This document shows positions 1 through 8,074 of a DNA stretch of 64,000 nucleotides, piece after piece (position 1 is the stretch's first letter; each line of letters starts with the position of its first letter). A program made the position numbers and the translations under genes. The stretch is from NCBI RefSeq assembly GCF_900162695.1, contig NZ_FUIH01000007.1:806001-870000 (forward strand), read 5' to 3'. The DNA is from Virgibacillus siamensis. Its GTDB lineage: Bacteria; Bacillota; Bacilli; Bacillales; Amphibacillaceae. Under the pieces are notes generated by a model that was not told where the DNA came from, did not search any database, and was given only the letters and a program-made list of their open reading frames with translations.

Positions 1-1
1 G

Positions 2-505
2 GGTATCGAAACAGTGAACTATTTGCACATTCCGACGGATCGTCCTGTTGAATTCCGGTTGCAATCAACTGGTTCGATGGCAGCGTTATGGATTCCGGCA
101 TTAGGCGGTCAAATGTACAATATGGCCGGCATGCGCAATATCCTTTATCTGCAGGCGGATGAACCGGGGGTATATGACGGTTCAAACTCGAACTTTACCG
201 GATTAGGATTCACCGAGCAGACGTTTAAAGTTTATGCGGAAGACAGTAAAAAGTTCCGGGATTGGGTAAGCACCAAAAAGCAGAATGCTCCTAAATTAAC
301 GAAGGATAAGTATCATGAACTTCTGGCACCAAGCATTGTCGGTCGTTCTACATTTTCTTCGACACATCTGCAGTGGGTTGATCACGGAACCATGGCCGGA
401 ATGGATTATGCCATTAAACTGTATGGCAAAGAATTCTATGACGGCAAGCAGGAACTGAAAAACGATGCAGAACATCGCGAGAAGTATCATGAAGATTGGA
501 AGTAA
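2..505 (+). CDS. qoxA: Cytochrome aa3 quinol oxidase subunit II (QoxA), 3' part
   Basis: The open frame runs in from the left edge (codons from base 2), so the signal peptide, lipobox and membrane segments lie outside the window. The visible part is the extracytoplasmic cupredoxin-like domain of subunit II of a haem-copper menaquinol oxidase, with typical phrases such as ETVNYLHIP, WIPALGGQMY and STHLQWVDHG. The Cys and His ligands of a CuA centre are missing, as expected for a quinol oxidase rather than a cytochrome c oxidase. It is the first gene of a qoxABCD operon and ends 21 bases before qoxB. The C-terminal tail is Lys/Glu-rich and charged. Family assignment is confident; only the length of the missing 5' part is unknown. 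Confidence 0.95.
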   Translation, partial: GIETVNYLHIPTDRPVEFRLQSTGSMAALWIPALGGQMYNMAGMRNILYLQADEPGVYDGSNSNFTGLGFTEQTFKVYAEDSKKFRDWVSTKKQNAPKLTKDKYHELLAPSIVGRSTFSSTHLQWVDHGTMAGMDYAIKLYGKEFYDGKQELKNDAEHREKYHEDWK

Positions 506-526
506 AATAAGAAAGCAGGTGAAACA

Positions 527-2470
527 ATGGGGCTTGATCAATTGCTTGTAACGGGTGAACCGTTGATTTACGCGGGTATGGTTGCTATTGTTCTGGTGTC
601 ATCAGCAATCATTTTCATCCTTACCTATTTCAAAAAATGGACTTGGCTGTGGCGTGAATGGCTAACCACAGTTGACCATAAAAAAATTGGAATTATGTAT
701 CTTTTGAGTGCATTGGCAATGTTGTTCCGCGGAGGAATGGACGCTCTGATGATGCGTGTGCAGCTTGCATTTCCAAGTATGAATTTCCTTGGTGCACAGC
801 ACTATGATGAGATATTTACAACACATGGAACTGTAATGATTATCTTTATGGCGATGCCGTTTTTAATCGGCTTAATGAATATTATTGTTCCATTACAGAT
901 TGGAGCCCGCGACTTTGCATTTCCATACGTGAATGCAATTAGTTTCTGGTCATTTTTCTTCGGGGCAATGCTGTTTAACCTTTCATTTGTAATCGGGGGT
1001 TCACCTGATGCAGGCTGGACGAGTTACACACCACTTGCAGGAGCGGCAATGAGTCCCGGACCCGGACAGAACTTTTATTTAATGGGTCTTCAATTAGCCG
1101 GTATTGGTACACTGGCAACAGGTATTAACTTGATGGTAACCATTTTGAAAATGCGGGCACCTGGTATGAAAATGTTTCAGATGCCGATTTTCACATGGTC
1201 CACATTGATTACAACGTTTATTATCATTTTTGCTTTTCCGATTTTGACGGTAAACTTGGCACTTTTAACCATTGACCGTATTTTCGATTCCCATTTCTTT
1301 ACATTGGCAGGAGAAGGCTTGCCTATGATGTGGGCTAACTTATTCTGGATGTGGGGACATCCGGAAGTTTATATCGTTATATTACCGGCATTCGGTATTT
1401 TCTCGGAGGTTATTGCAACCTTTGCACGGAAGAGACTGTTTGGCTATAACGTTATGGTTTGGTCGATTATCGTTATTGCCGGACTGAGTTTTACGACGTG
1501 GGTGCACCATTTCTTTACAATGGGTACAGGCGCATTTGTCAATTCGGTATTTTCCATTTCAACGATGCTGATTGCCGTGCCTACCGGGGTAAAGATATTC
1601 AACTGGCTGGCAACGATGTACAAATCAAAAATGGAGTTTACATCACCAATGCTTTGGTCACTTGCATTTGTTCCAAGCTTTGTTATCGGTGGTATTACCG
1701 GTGTTATGCTTGGAATGGCGGCGACGGATTACCAGTATCATAACTCGTACTTCCTGGTGGCGCATTTCCACTATGTCCTGATACCTGGAACTGTATTTGC
1801 CTGTTTCGCGGGACTGGTTTTCTGGTATCCGAAAATGTTCGGGCATAAATTGAATGAAACATTAAGCAAATGGGCTTTCTGGTTCTTTGTTATTGGTTTC
1901 CATGTATGCTTCCTGCCACAGTTTTTCGTGGGATTGGATGGAATGCGTAGAAGAGTTTTCCATTCTGTACCAGAGTGGTTTACGCTTAATTTCCTTTCAA
2001 CGATTGGCGCATTTGGCATGGGAGTTGGATTTGCCATCTTCGTATATGCAATTTATTACAGCTTCCGTTACAGTGAACGGGAAAAAACAGGCGATTCGTG
2101 GGATGGCAGAACGCTTGAGTGGGCTACGCCGACACCAATTCCTTCCTATAATTTTGCAACGTTACCGGACAATGTCGGTTACGACGCGTTATTGGAAATG
2201 AAGAAAAATGGTGAAACGACTTATGATGAAAGTAAATTGGAACCAATTCATATGCCAAGCAGTTCAGGGAAACCGTTTATCATGATGCTGATTCTGTTCT
2301 TCGCCAGTTTTGCTCTTGTATTTGAGTGGGTAACTGCTGCAGCAATCTTTCTGGCAGGCGGAATTATAATGATGATCCTGAGGTCCTTTGAGTATGATGA
2401 AGGTTATCATATTGAAGTGGATGAAATTAAACGCTTTGAACGTTCAGCAAGGGGGTTAGATGATGAGTGA
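527..2470 (+). CDS. qoxB: Cytochrome aa3 quinol oxidase subunit I (QoxB)
   Basis: 647-residue catalytic subunit I of the terminal menaquinol oxidase, a multi-spanning membrane protein that reduces O2 and pumps protons. Visible hallmarks are the low-spin haem His in TTHGTVM (near residue 101), the WGHPEVYIV motif with the His-Tyr crosslink pair (near 277), the CuB histidines in TWVHHFF (near 326) and the AHFHYVL haem ligands (near 412-414). Length matches the family. The start ATG follows an AGGTG Shine-Dalgarno. The stop overlaps the start of qoxC, so translational coupling is likely. It belongs to the qoxABCD operon, the main aerobic oxidase of many Bacillaceae. Confidence 0.97.
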   Translation: MGLDQLLVTGEPLIYAGMVAIVLVSSAIIFILTYFKKWTWLWREWLTTVDHKKIGIMYLLSALAMLFRGGMDALMMRVQLAFPSMNFLGAQHYDEIFTTHGTVMIIFMAMPFLIGLMNIIVPLQIGARDFAFPYVNAISFWSFFFGAMLFNLSFVIGGSPDAGWTSYTPLAGAAMSPGPGQNFYLMGLQLAGIGTLATGINLMVTILKMRAPGMKMFQMPIFTWSTLITTFIIIFAFPILTVNLALLTIDRIFDSHFFTLAGEGLPMMWANLFWMWGHPEVYIVILPAFGIFSEVIATFARKRLFGYNVMVWSIIVIAGLSFTTWVHHFFTMGTGAFVNSVFSISTMLIAVPTGVKIFNWLATMYKSKMEFTSPMLWSLAFVPSFVIGGITGVMLGMAATDYQYHNSYFLVAHFHYVLIPGTVFACFAGLVFWYPKMFGHKLNETLSKWAFWFFVIGFHVCFLPQFFVGLDGMRRRVFHSVPEWFTLNFLSTIGAFGMGVGFAIFVYAIYYSFRYSEREKTGDSWDGRTLEWATPTPIPSYNFATLPDNVGYDALLEMKKNGETTYDESKLEPIHMPSSSGKPFIMMLILFFASFALVFEWVTAAAIFLAGGIIMMILRSFEYDEGYHIEVDEIKRFERSARGLDDE

Positions 2471-3071
2471 ACAAAATCTTAAAACCGGCCCGTTGGAATA
2501 CCGCACGGAGCATGGGAGATTGAATATTACTGGTTTTTGGATTTTCCTTGCTGCCGAGGTTGTACTATTCTCAACTTTGTTTGCAACATATGCAGTAATG
2601 TTTGGACGTACCGCTGATGGCCCGGTGCCAAGTGAAATTTTCGAAGCAAAGAGTGCCCTGCTGATGACGTTCATCCTTTTGACAAGCAGTTTTACTTGCG
2701 GTGTTGGAATTCACGAAATGCGCCGAGGAAACACAAAGGGTTTAATTACTTGGCTGATTATTACTTTACTGTTGGGATTTTCATTCCTTGGACTTGAGAT
2801 TGAGGAATTTTATAAATACGCAACACATGAAGGTGCGACCCTGCAAACAAGTGCTTACTGGTCTTCGTTTTTCATACTGGCCGGGACACACGGATTGCAC
2901 GTGACATTCGGTACCGGTTGGATGATTATGCTCATTATCCAGCTGTTTCAGCGAGGTATTACAAACTTTTCGAGCCATAAGGTATTTATCATTGGACTTT
3001 ACTGGCATTTCTTGGACGTAGTTTGGATTTTCCTTTTTACTTGTATCTATTTGTTTGGGATGGTGATGTAA
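2463..3071 (+). CDS. qoxC: Cytochrome aa3 quinol oxidase subunit III (QoxC)
   Basis: About 202-residue subunit III of the quinol oxidase with five predicted membrane spans; phrases such as GFWIFLAAEVVLFSTLFATY and GTHGLHVTFG are typical of the COX3 family. Two ATG codons lie in tandem at 2460 and 2463. The GGGGG Shine-Dalgarno at 2451-2455 is 4 or 7 bases away, so 2463 is slightly favoured. The gene overlaps the end of qoxB by a few codons and is followed after one base by qoxD, so the operon is tightly coupled. Subunit III has no redox cofactor; it stabilises the catalytic subunit. Confidence 0.95.
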   Translation: MSEQNLKTGPLEYRTEHGRLNITGFWIFLAAEVVLFSTLFATYAVMFGRTADGPVPSEIFEAKSALLMTFILLTSSFTCGVGIHEMRRGNTKGLITWLIITLLLGFSFLGLEIEEFYKYATHEGATLQTSAYWSSFFILAGTHGLHVTFGTGWMIMLIIQLFQRGITNFSSHKVFIIGLYWHFLDVVWIFLFTCIYLFGMVM

Positions 3072-3072
3072 A

Positions 3073-3450
3073 ATGGATAAAAAACATTCAGGAAAAATAC
3101 CAGTTAAGCACATAATAGGTTTTGCACTGTCACTTATACTGACAATTGCCGCTGCCTGGGTAGCGCTCGACTCGGGTCTGTCTGATGGCTGGATTATTGC
3201 TGGGACACTTACGATGGCAGTTATACAAGCGGCCATTCAACTATTCCTGTTTATGCATTTGACCGAGACAGAAGGTGTTGGCCATGGACCATGGAATATG
3301 ATGTTTCACGCTTCGATAATGGTCGGCATTGTTGTAGCTGGTTCCTTGTTCACTATGATATGGGCTTTTGATATGGGCGATATGGACATGGACAGCCAGC
3401 ATCAAAATATGCAGCAGGAACAAATGGATCACGAAATGGATGACATGTAA
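3073..3450 (+). CDS. qoxD: Cytochrome aa3 quinol oxidase subunit IV (QoxD)
   Basis: 125-residue subunit IV with three membrane spans (roughly residues 10-30, 40-62 and 75-98), matching the small COX4/QoxD family (HLTETEGVGHGPWNMMFH region). It is the last gene of the operon and is followed at once by a strong hairpin terminator. The last 26 residues form an unusual tail made almost only of Asp, Met, His, Gln and Glu (many DM, HQNM and MDHEMDD repeats), which looks like a soft metal-binding peptide. The known core family does not need such a tail, so it is probably a lineage extension. Function as an oxidase subunit is confident; a metal role for the tail is speculation. Confidence 0.93.
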   Translation: MDKKHSGKIPVKHIIGFALSLILTIAAAWVALDSGLSDGWIIAGTLTMAVIQAAIQLFLFMHLTETEGVGHGPWNMMFHASIMVGIVVAGSLFTMIWAFDMGDMDMDSQHQNMQQEQMDHEMDDM

Positions 3451-3460
3451 ATAAGGCCTG

Positions 3461-3498
3461 AAAAACCCTCTCTCCGAATGTGGAGAGAGGGTTTTTTT
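3461..3498. terminator. Bidirectional intrinsic terminator between qoxD and the convergent small gene
   Basis: An AAAACCCTCTCTCC arm, a six-base loop and a GGAGAGAGGGTTTT arm followed by T residues, with A residues on the other side. It serves qoxD on the plus strand and the convergent small membrane protein gene on the minus strand, whose stop codon lies at its edge. Confidence 0.93.
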
Positions 3499-3802
3499 AC
3501 AATTCACTAATAGGATCTTTAAGTCGTTGTTCGCGGTAAGTTTTGGCTTTTGTCATTGAGAACTTAACCATTTGGATAATGAACATGATCCATGCAACCT
3601 CAGCAAGTATCAGGCTGCCGTAGAACATGAACCACGTTATGGAAAAGGCTCCCGGTGCCACAAAGAATGCTGCTTCAAGGTAATAGAACCACATGCCGAA
3701 TACCAGGATTGCCTGCAGCACTGCCGGTATTTTTTTATTTAGATGAATAAACAAAAACGGTGTTAGTGTTGCCAGTGCTACAAACATCACTATGATACCC
3801 AT
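3497..3802 (-). CDS. Small membrane protein of unknown function
   Basis: About 101 residues with three hydrophobic segments and a short basic C-terminal tail (KAKTYREQRLKD). I do not recognise the family. Two in-frame ATGs are possible, at 3811 and 3802; the AAGGGG Shine-Dalgarno touches the first and is nine bases from the second, so 3802 is preferred. It is convergent with qoxD and shares its terminator. The position next to the oxidase operon suggests, but does not show, a respiratory or membrane-energetics link. Confidence 0.75.
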   Translation of the reverse strand: MGIIVMFVALATLTPFLFIHLNKKIPAVLQAILVFGMWFYYLEAAFFVAPGAFSITWFMFYGSLILAEVAWIMFIIQMVKFSMTKAKTYREQRLKDPISEL

Positions 3803-3811
3803 GAAAATCAT

Positions 3812-4130
3812 CCCCTTCTGAAAACTGATTCATGAAACCGTTTTCTAATTATATTGTAACAGATATTTTGAAAAAAAGACACAAAAACTTCAAATTTCCC
3901 ACTTGATTTTTTAAATAAGGGAAGGATTGTGTTTATTTGCTTATATTTCCAAGCTTTTTTTATCCTATACGAGTTTAGTTCGGGCTAATCGTAATTAATA
4001 CCGATTAAACATGCTAAATACTGCTTAATCCTTTTTGACGAAACAGCGCATTCTATTTAAGCTTGTAGAGTACATTTTTTAAAACAAACGGACAGGAGGT
4101 GGGAGCATCCAGAACGACGTAAAGGATGTT
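3812..4130 (+). promoter_or_regulatory. AT-rich upstream region of the ectoine operon
   Basis: This 319-base stretch has no gene. It is very AT-rich and holds an inverted repeat TAATCG-N10-CGATTA (3986-4007). A weak sigma-A-like promoter is possible: TTGACG at 4035-4040, 17 bases, TAAGCT at 4058-4063. A strong AGGAGG at 4094-4099 is too far (31 bases) from the ectA ATG at 4131, which has its own weaker AAAGGA at 4121-4126. Osmotic control is expected from known ect operons, but no specific site can be proved here. Confidence 0.4.
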
Positions 4131-4646
4131 ATGGTAAAAACTAGGGAAAAAACGGACGATTTTCATTTTCAAATCCCTTCCAAGGATGATGGAGCTGCCG
4201 TATGGGAGCTTGTGGAAGGCACAGGGGTGCTTGACGTAAACTCTTCGTACAGCTATCTCATGTGGTGTGAAATCTTTTCAGAAACTTCCATCGTTGTAAA
4301 AAAAGAGGATGAAGTAGTCGGATTTATATCCGGGTTCATTCGTCCGGATAAGCCGGATACGCTCTTTATTTGGCAGGTGGCAGTAGATGAAAAGCAGCGA
4401 GGTCATGGTCTTGCAACGAGAATGTTGTTTGAATTGCTGGATCGGAATTGCTGCAATGATGTCCGCTACGTGGAAGCGACAGTTTCACCGTCAAATATTG
4501 CTTCACAGCATCTGTTCATGGGACTTGCCAACAAGATGGATACGAATTGTGTGGTCGGAAATTACTTTTTATCCATTGATTTCCCGCGAACAGGTCATGA
4601 GGACGAATCTTTGTATAAGATTGGACCTTTTGAATATCAAAAATAA
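4131..4646 (+). CDS. ectA: L-2,4-diaminobutyrate acetyltransferase (EctA)
   Basis: 171-residue GNAT-fold acetyltransferase that converts 2,4-diaminobutyrate to N-gamma-acetyl-diaminobutyrate with acetyl-CoA, the second step of ectoine synthesis. The GNAT acetyl-CoA loop is visible as VAVDEKQRGHGLATRML (about residues 83-99), followed by the EATVSPSNIASQHLF helix typical of EctA. It is the first gene of ectABC and the cytoplasmic product works with EctB and EctC. The ATG at 4131 has an AAAGGA five bases upstream; a better AGGAGG lies further upstream, where the only in-frame codon at good spacing is ATC at 4107, so an N-terminal extension by eight residues cannot be fully excluded. Confidence 0.95.
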   Translation: MVKTREKTDDFHFQIPSKDDGAAVWELVEGTGVLDVNSSYSYLMWCEIFSETSIVVKKEDEVVGFISGFIRPDKPDTLFIWQVAVDEKQRGHGLATRMLFELLDRNCCNDVRYVEATVSPSNIASQHLFMGLANKMDTNCVVGNYFLSIDFPRTGHEDESLYKIGPFEYQK

Positions 4647-4665
4647 TGTATAAAGGGATGATTTC

Positions 4666-5940
4666 GTGACAACAGCAGTGCTGGATAATGAGAAAATGAA
4701 AACGTTTGAAGAAATTGAATCTGCGGTTAGAAGCTACAGCCGCGGGTGGCCAACGATATTTGAAAAAGCTAAAGGTTATAAGCTTTGGGACATAGATGGA
4801 AAAGAATATATTGATTTTTTCGCCGGTGCAGGTGCACTGAGTTATGGTCACAATGATGATGTTATGCAGGAAAAATTAATTGAGTATATTAAAAATGATG
4901 GTGTCATTCACAGCCTCGACATGGCAACAACTCCAAGAAAAGAGTTTTTGGAACGCTTTAAAGAAGTTATTTTAACACCTCGTAAACTCGACTATAAAAT
5001 AATGTTTCCAGGACCAACAGGCACAAACACAGTAGAGAGTGCCTTGAAAATTGCCAGAAAAGTGACGGGCCGTGATACGGTAATTAATTTTACAAATGCT
5101 TTTCATGGCATGACAATTGGGTCGTTATCCGTAACAGGTAATTCATTTAAACGGCGCGGTGCGGGTGTTCCGCTTCATCATTCTGTGGCAATGCCATTCG
5201 ATGATTATGTGGAAGAACATGATTCAATTGCATATCTTGAACGCTTTTTGGAAGACAGTGGAAGCGGCGTAGCACTGCCAGCCGCAATCATTTTGGAAAC
5301 CGTTCAAGGTGAAGGCGGAATTAACGCCGCAAGAATGGAATGGCTGAAAAAAGTGGAAGAAGTTTGCCGGAAATGGGATATTCTGCTGATTGTTGATGAT
5401 GTTCAGGCAGGCTGCGGCAGAACTGGAACCTTCTTCAGTTTTGAGCCAGCTGGCATTAATCCGGACATTGTTTGCTTATCCAAGTCAATCGGCGGAATCG
5501 GTCTGCCAATGGCAATTACTCTGATTAAGCCTGAATACGATCAGTGGGGACCAGGTGAGCATAATGGTACATTCCGTGGAAATAATATGGCATTTATCGC
5601 GGCGACGGAAGCACTTACCCGCTGGGAAACAGATGAATTCAGCAAATCAATTATGGAAAAAGCCAAATTATTGCGCAATGCGATTGATGCCTTGATTGAA
5701 GGATACCCTGCTTTGAATGGTGAAGCACGCGGCAGAGGCTTGATGCAGGGTATTGCTATTCACAAAGATGGGCTTGCCAACGAAATTTGTGCAGAAGCAT
5801 TTAAACGCGGACTGATTGTTGAGACATCAGGACCGAAAGATGAAGTTGTCAAATTCCTCCCACCGCTTATTATTGATGAAGCGGGACTGAAGGAAGGACT
5901 TGACATTTTAGAAGAAAGTATTAAAGCTGCACTTTCGTAA
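4666..5940 (+). CDS. ectB: Diaminobutyrate--2-oxoglutarate aminotransferase (EctB)
   Basis: 424-residue class III PLP-dependent aminotransferase that makes L-2,4-diaminobutyrate from aspartate semialdehyde with glutamate as amino donor, the first committed step to ectoine. The PLP pocket is visible: GPTGTNTVESALK (about 116-128), the Asp in VDDVQAGCGRTGTFF (243-257) and the Schiff-base lysine in CLSKSIGGIG (K273). The start is GTG, with an AAAGGG Shine-Dalgarno seven to nine bases upstream. It follows ectA by 19 bases and is separated from ectC by 119 bases that contain a small hairpin. Length and motifs fit EctB better than other class III transaminases. Confidence 0.96.
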   Translation: MTTAVLDNEKMKTFEEIESAVRSYSRGWPTIFEKAKGYKLWDIDGKEYIDFFAGAGALSYGHNDDVMQEKLIEYIKNDGVIHSLDMATTPRKEFLERFKEVILTPRKLDYKIMFPGPTGTNTVESALKIARKVTGRDTVINFTNAFHGMTIGSLSVTGNSFKRRGAGVPLHHSVAMPFDDYVEEHDSIAYLERFLEDSGSGVALPAAIILETVQGEGGINAARMEWLKKVEEVCRKWDILLIVDDVQAGCGRTGTFFSFEPAGINPDIVCLSKSIGGIGLPMAITLIKPEYDQWGPGEHNGTFRGNNMAFIAATEALTRWETDEFSKSIMEKAKLLRNAIDALIEGYPALNGEARGRGLMQGIAIHKDGLANEICAEAFKRGLIVETSGPKDEVVKFLPPLIIDEAGLKEGLDILEESIKAALS

Positions 5941-5982
5941 TTAGAGAAACGATACAGTATTACAAGAACCAGGCAGTCATGC

Positions 5983-6004
5983 TCGCCGACTAAAGTCTTT
6001 CGGC
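5983..6004 (+). other. Hairpin in the ectB-ectC spacer
   Basis: CGCCGA and TCGGCG arms form a six-bp perfect stem around a ten-base loop. There is no T-run, so it is not a normal terminator; it may shape the mRNA end or stability between ectB and ectC. Confidence 0.45.
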
Positions 6005-6059
6005 GGGACGGATTGCCAATCCAAAAAATAATCTGGTACAGAGAAAAGGGGAATTTTTA

Positions 6060-6446
6060 ATGATTGTAAAATCACTGGAAAATATTGTAGGTACAGAAGA
6101 CGAAACATCTGATGAAAATTGGAGCAGCCGCCGGTTTTTGCTTAATAAAGACGGGGTTGGTTTCAGCATGAATGATACGATTATCAAAGCTGGGACGAAT
6201 AACTATTTTTGGTATAAAAACCACATTGAGGCAGTTTACTGCATTGAGGGTGAAGGTGAAATTGAAGATATTGCTAAAGGCGAAGTTCACCAGATTAAGC
6301 CCGGCACGATGTATATTTTGAACGATCACGATAAGCATTATCTGCGTGCACGTACGCAAATGCGTATGGTATGTGTGTTTAATCCACCGCTTGTCGGCAC
6401 GGAAACACACAATGAAGAAGGATACTATCCACTGTTGACTGAATAG
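6060..6446 (+). CDS. ectC: L-ectoine synthase (EctC)
   Basis: 128-residue cupin-fold enzyme that cyclises N-gamma-acetyl-diaminobutyrate to ectoine, the compatible solute. The cupin core is visible: NYFWYKNHIEAVYCIEGEGE (about 50-70), KPGTMYILNDHDKHYLRA (about 80-97) and the end region CVFNPPLVGTETHNEEG. Metal and substrate residues of the family lie in these stretches. An AAAAGGGG Shine-Dalgarno lies at the usual distance from the ATG. No ectD hydroxylase or dedicated aspartokinase gene follows; the operon ends at a strong terminator. The product therefore should be ectoine, with hydroxyectoine possible only if ectD is elsewhere. Confidence 0.97.
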   Translation: MIVKSLENIVGTEDETSDENWSSRRFLLNKDGVGFSMNDTIIKAGTNNYFWYKNHIEAVYCIEGEGEIEDIAKGEVHQIKPGTMYILNDHDKHYLRARTQMRMVCVFNPPLVGTETHNEEGYYPLLTE

Positions 6447-6453
6447 AAATTTT

Positions 6454-6497
6454 AAAAGGCAACGCGCACTGGTTAAAGTGCCCGTTGCCTTTTTATT
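6454..6497 (+). terminator. Intrinsic terminator of ectABC
   Basis: AAAAGGCAACG-GCACT and AGTGC-CGTTGCCTTTTT arms form a long stem followed by T residues, immediately after ectC. Confidence 0.9.
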
Positions 6498-6506
6498 TGT
6501 TGTTTT

Positions 6507-6610
6507 GGCTCAAGTTGAGGTGATTTCGGCTCAAATTTGTACAAATCGGCTCAAAGTGCGTTCCATTCGGCTGAAGTTCACAATTTTCCCGCTCAAGTTC
6601 ACAATTACAG
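6507..6610. repeat. Phased array of a GGCTCAA-like word every 20-21 bp
   Basis: The heptamer occurs at 6507, 6528, 6548, 6569 (GGCTGAA) and 6590 (CGCTCAA), steps of 21, 20, 21 and 21 bases. The 13-14 bases between words vary. It lies between the ectC terminator and the convergent symporter gene. A second, different array of the same design lies at 30476-30606. Confidence 0.7.
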
Positions 6611-6652
6611 CAGGTATGTCAAAAGCAATTTTTCAAGCAATGCCAAAAAAGG

Positions 6653-7876
6653 TTAACTTACCTCGATATTGTCATCCTTGAATTCGCTTTCCGACTTATG
6701 AACAATCAATGCCCCTGCAGCATCACCGGTTATATTGACAGATGTCCGGAACATGTCCATAAAGCGATCAACACCTGCAATTAGTGCAATCCCCTCCAAT
6801 GGCAGATTCACCGCAGTCAAGACCATGGTCAACATGACAAGTCCCGCACCAGGCACCCCTGCAGTGCCGATTGAACCCAACGTCGCAATCAGTACAACAA
6901 GCAGCATTTGGCCTACTGTCATATCGATACCAAAGGCTTGTGCAGTAAACAATGTGGCCACACTTAAGTATAGTGACGTTCCATCCATGTTAATGGTTGC
7001 CCCCAATGGAAGCACGAAACTGGATATTTTTTTCGATACTTCAAGGTTGTCTTCTGAACATTTAATGGTGACCGGTAATGTTCCGGAGCTGCTTTGTGTA
7101 CTGAATGCAACAAGACTTGCCGGAGCGATTCCTTTGAAAAATTGCCACGGACTTATTTTTCCCAGTGATTTAACAACAATTGAATACGTGATAAGTGCGT
7201 GCACAATACAGGCAATAGCGACGACAGAGATCAGTTTAATGAGCGGCATCAGAACAGACAGTCCGTATTCACCAATGATCGGTGCCAGCAGACCAAAAAT
7301 TCCAAGTGGGATAAGCTTCATGATTGCCCATGTAATTTTGTACATAATTTCAGCAAGTCCATCAAAAAAGCGATAAACAGGCTGTGCTTTTTCTCCAACC
7401 ATTGTAATACCTACACCAAGGAATAGCGAAAAGAAAATAACTTGTAGAATGTTTCCGCTGGCCAAACTTGAAAGCGGATTGGTTGGAATAATGTTTAGTA
7501 AAATGTCAACGACGGAACCAGTTTTTGTCGCTTCCGGAATTTCTCCGGCATTTGAGATATCCACACCAGCTCCAGGTGAAAACAATAGCCCCGCAAGAAG
7601 CCCAATCGTTACGGCAATTAACGTTGTTGCCAGGTAATATGCAATAGTTTTTCCACCGATCCTGCCCAGTGTACGCATACTGCCTGTACTGGCAACCCCT
7701 ACAACAAGTGACGCCATTACGAGTGGAACAATGATGAATTGAATAAGACGCAGAAAAAGATCTCCGAGGGGCTGCACAATGTCAATGGCCGGTCCGAAAA
7801 TAATTCCTGCGAGCACTGCAGCAACAAACGCAATCAGTATTTGCGGGAGCAGTCCTATATTACGGATTTTACCCAT
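6653..7876 (-). CDS. Dicarboxylate/amino acid:cation (Na+ or H+) symporter
   Basis: 407-residue polytopic membrane protein of the DAACS family (GltP/GltT/DctA type), which imports glutamate, aspartate or C4-dicarboxylates with Na+ or H+. Family signatures are clear: STQSSSGTLP in hairpin 1 (259-268), the NMDGT cation site (296-300), GVPGAGLVMLTMVL (340-353) and the substrate-binding helix with DRFMDMFRTSVNITGD (370-385). The start is set by a strong AAAGGAGG. The gene stands alone, convergent with ectC. Substrate cannot be decided from sequence alone; a glutamate or aspartate carrier would feed ectoine synthesis, but that link is inference. Confidence 0.92.
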   Translation of the reverse strand: MGKIRNIGLLPQILIAFVAAVLAGIIFGPAIDIVQPLGDLFLRLIQFIIVPLVMASLVVGVASTGSMRTLGRIGGKTIAYYLATTLIAVTIGLLAGLLFSPGAGVDISNAGEIPEATKTGSVVDILLNIIPTNPLSSLASGNILQVIFFSLFLGVGITMVGEKAQPVYRFFDGLAEIMYKITWAIMKLIPLGIFGLLAPIIGEYGLSVLMPLIKLISVVAIACIVHALITYSIVVKSLGKISPWQFFKGIAPASLVAFSTQSSSGTLPVTIKCSEDNLEVSKKISSFVLPLGATINMDGTSLYLSVATLFTAQAFGIDMTVGQMLLVVLIATLGSIGTAGVPGAGLVMLTMVLTAVNLPLEGIALIAGVDRFMDMFRTSVNITGDAAGALIVHKSESEFKDDNIEVS

Positions 7877-8000
7877 CGTATTTCAACCTCCTTTCCTTTT
7901 TAAAAGAATATGTCTGGAAAAGAAAGTTCAGAAGGTAAATTACATGGGTGTCAAACGGATTTCTTTTGCCTGAAAGCAGGAAAGAAGGAGAGAGGACATG

Positions 8001-8035
8001 TACCATACTTACATTTATTCCGGGTAAGTATGGTA
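8001..8035 (+). promoter_or_regulatory. Perfect 12-bp inverted repeat upstream of the DUF4870 gene
   Basis: TACCATACTTAC (8001-8012) and GTAAGTATGGTA (8024-8035) are exact reverse complements with an 11-base centre. A -10-like TAAAAT overlaps the right arm. There is no T-run, so an operator is more likely than a terminator. The regulator is unknown. Confidence 0.55.
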
Positions 8036-8074
8036 AAATAGCAGCAATAGCAGTAAAAAAGGAGGGGGAGCAAC

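Noticed and set aside
6507..6610. CRISPR-like array
   Set aside because: The repeated word is only 7 bp, the step is 20-21 bp and no cas gene is near; the same for 30476-30606.
6735..7376. 213-codon plus-strand frame opposite the symporter gene
   Set aside because: It is the antisense shadow of a well-supported membrane protein; low-complexity Ser/Thr/Ile composition and no binding site.
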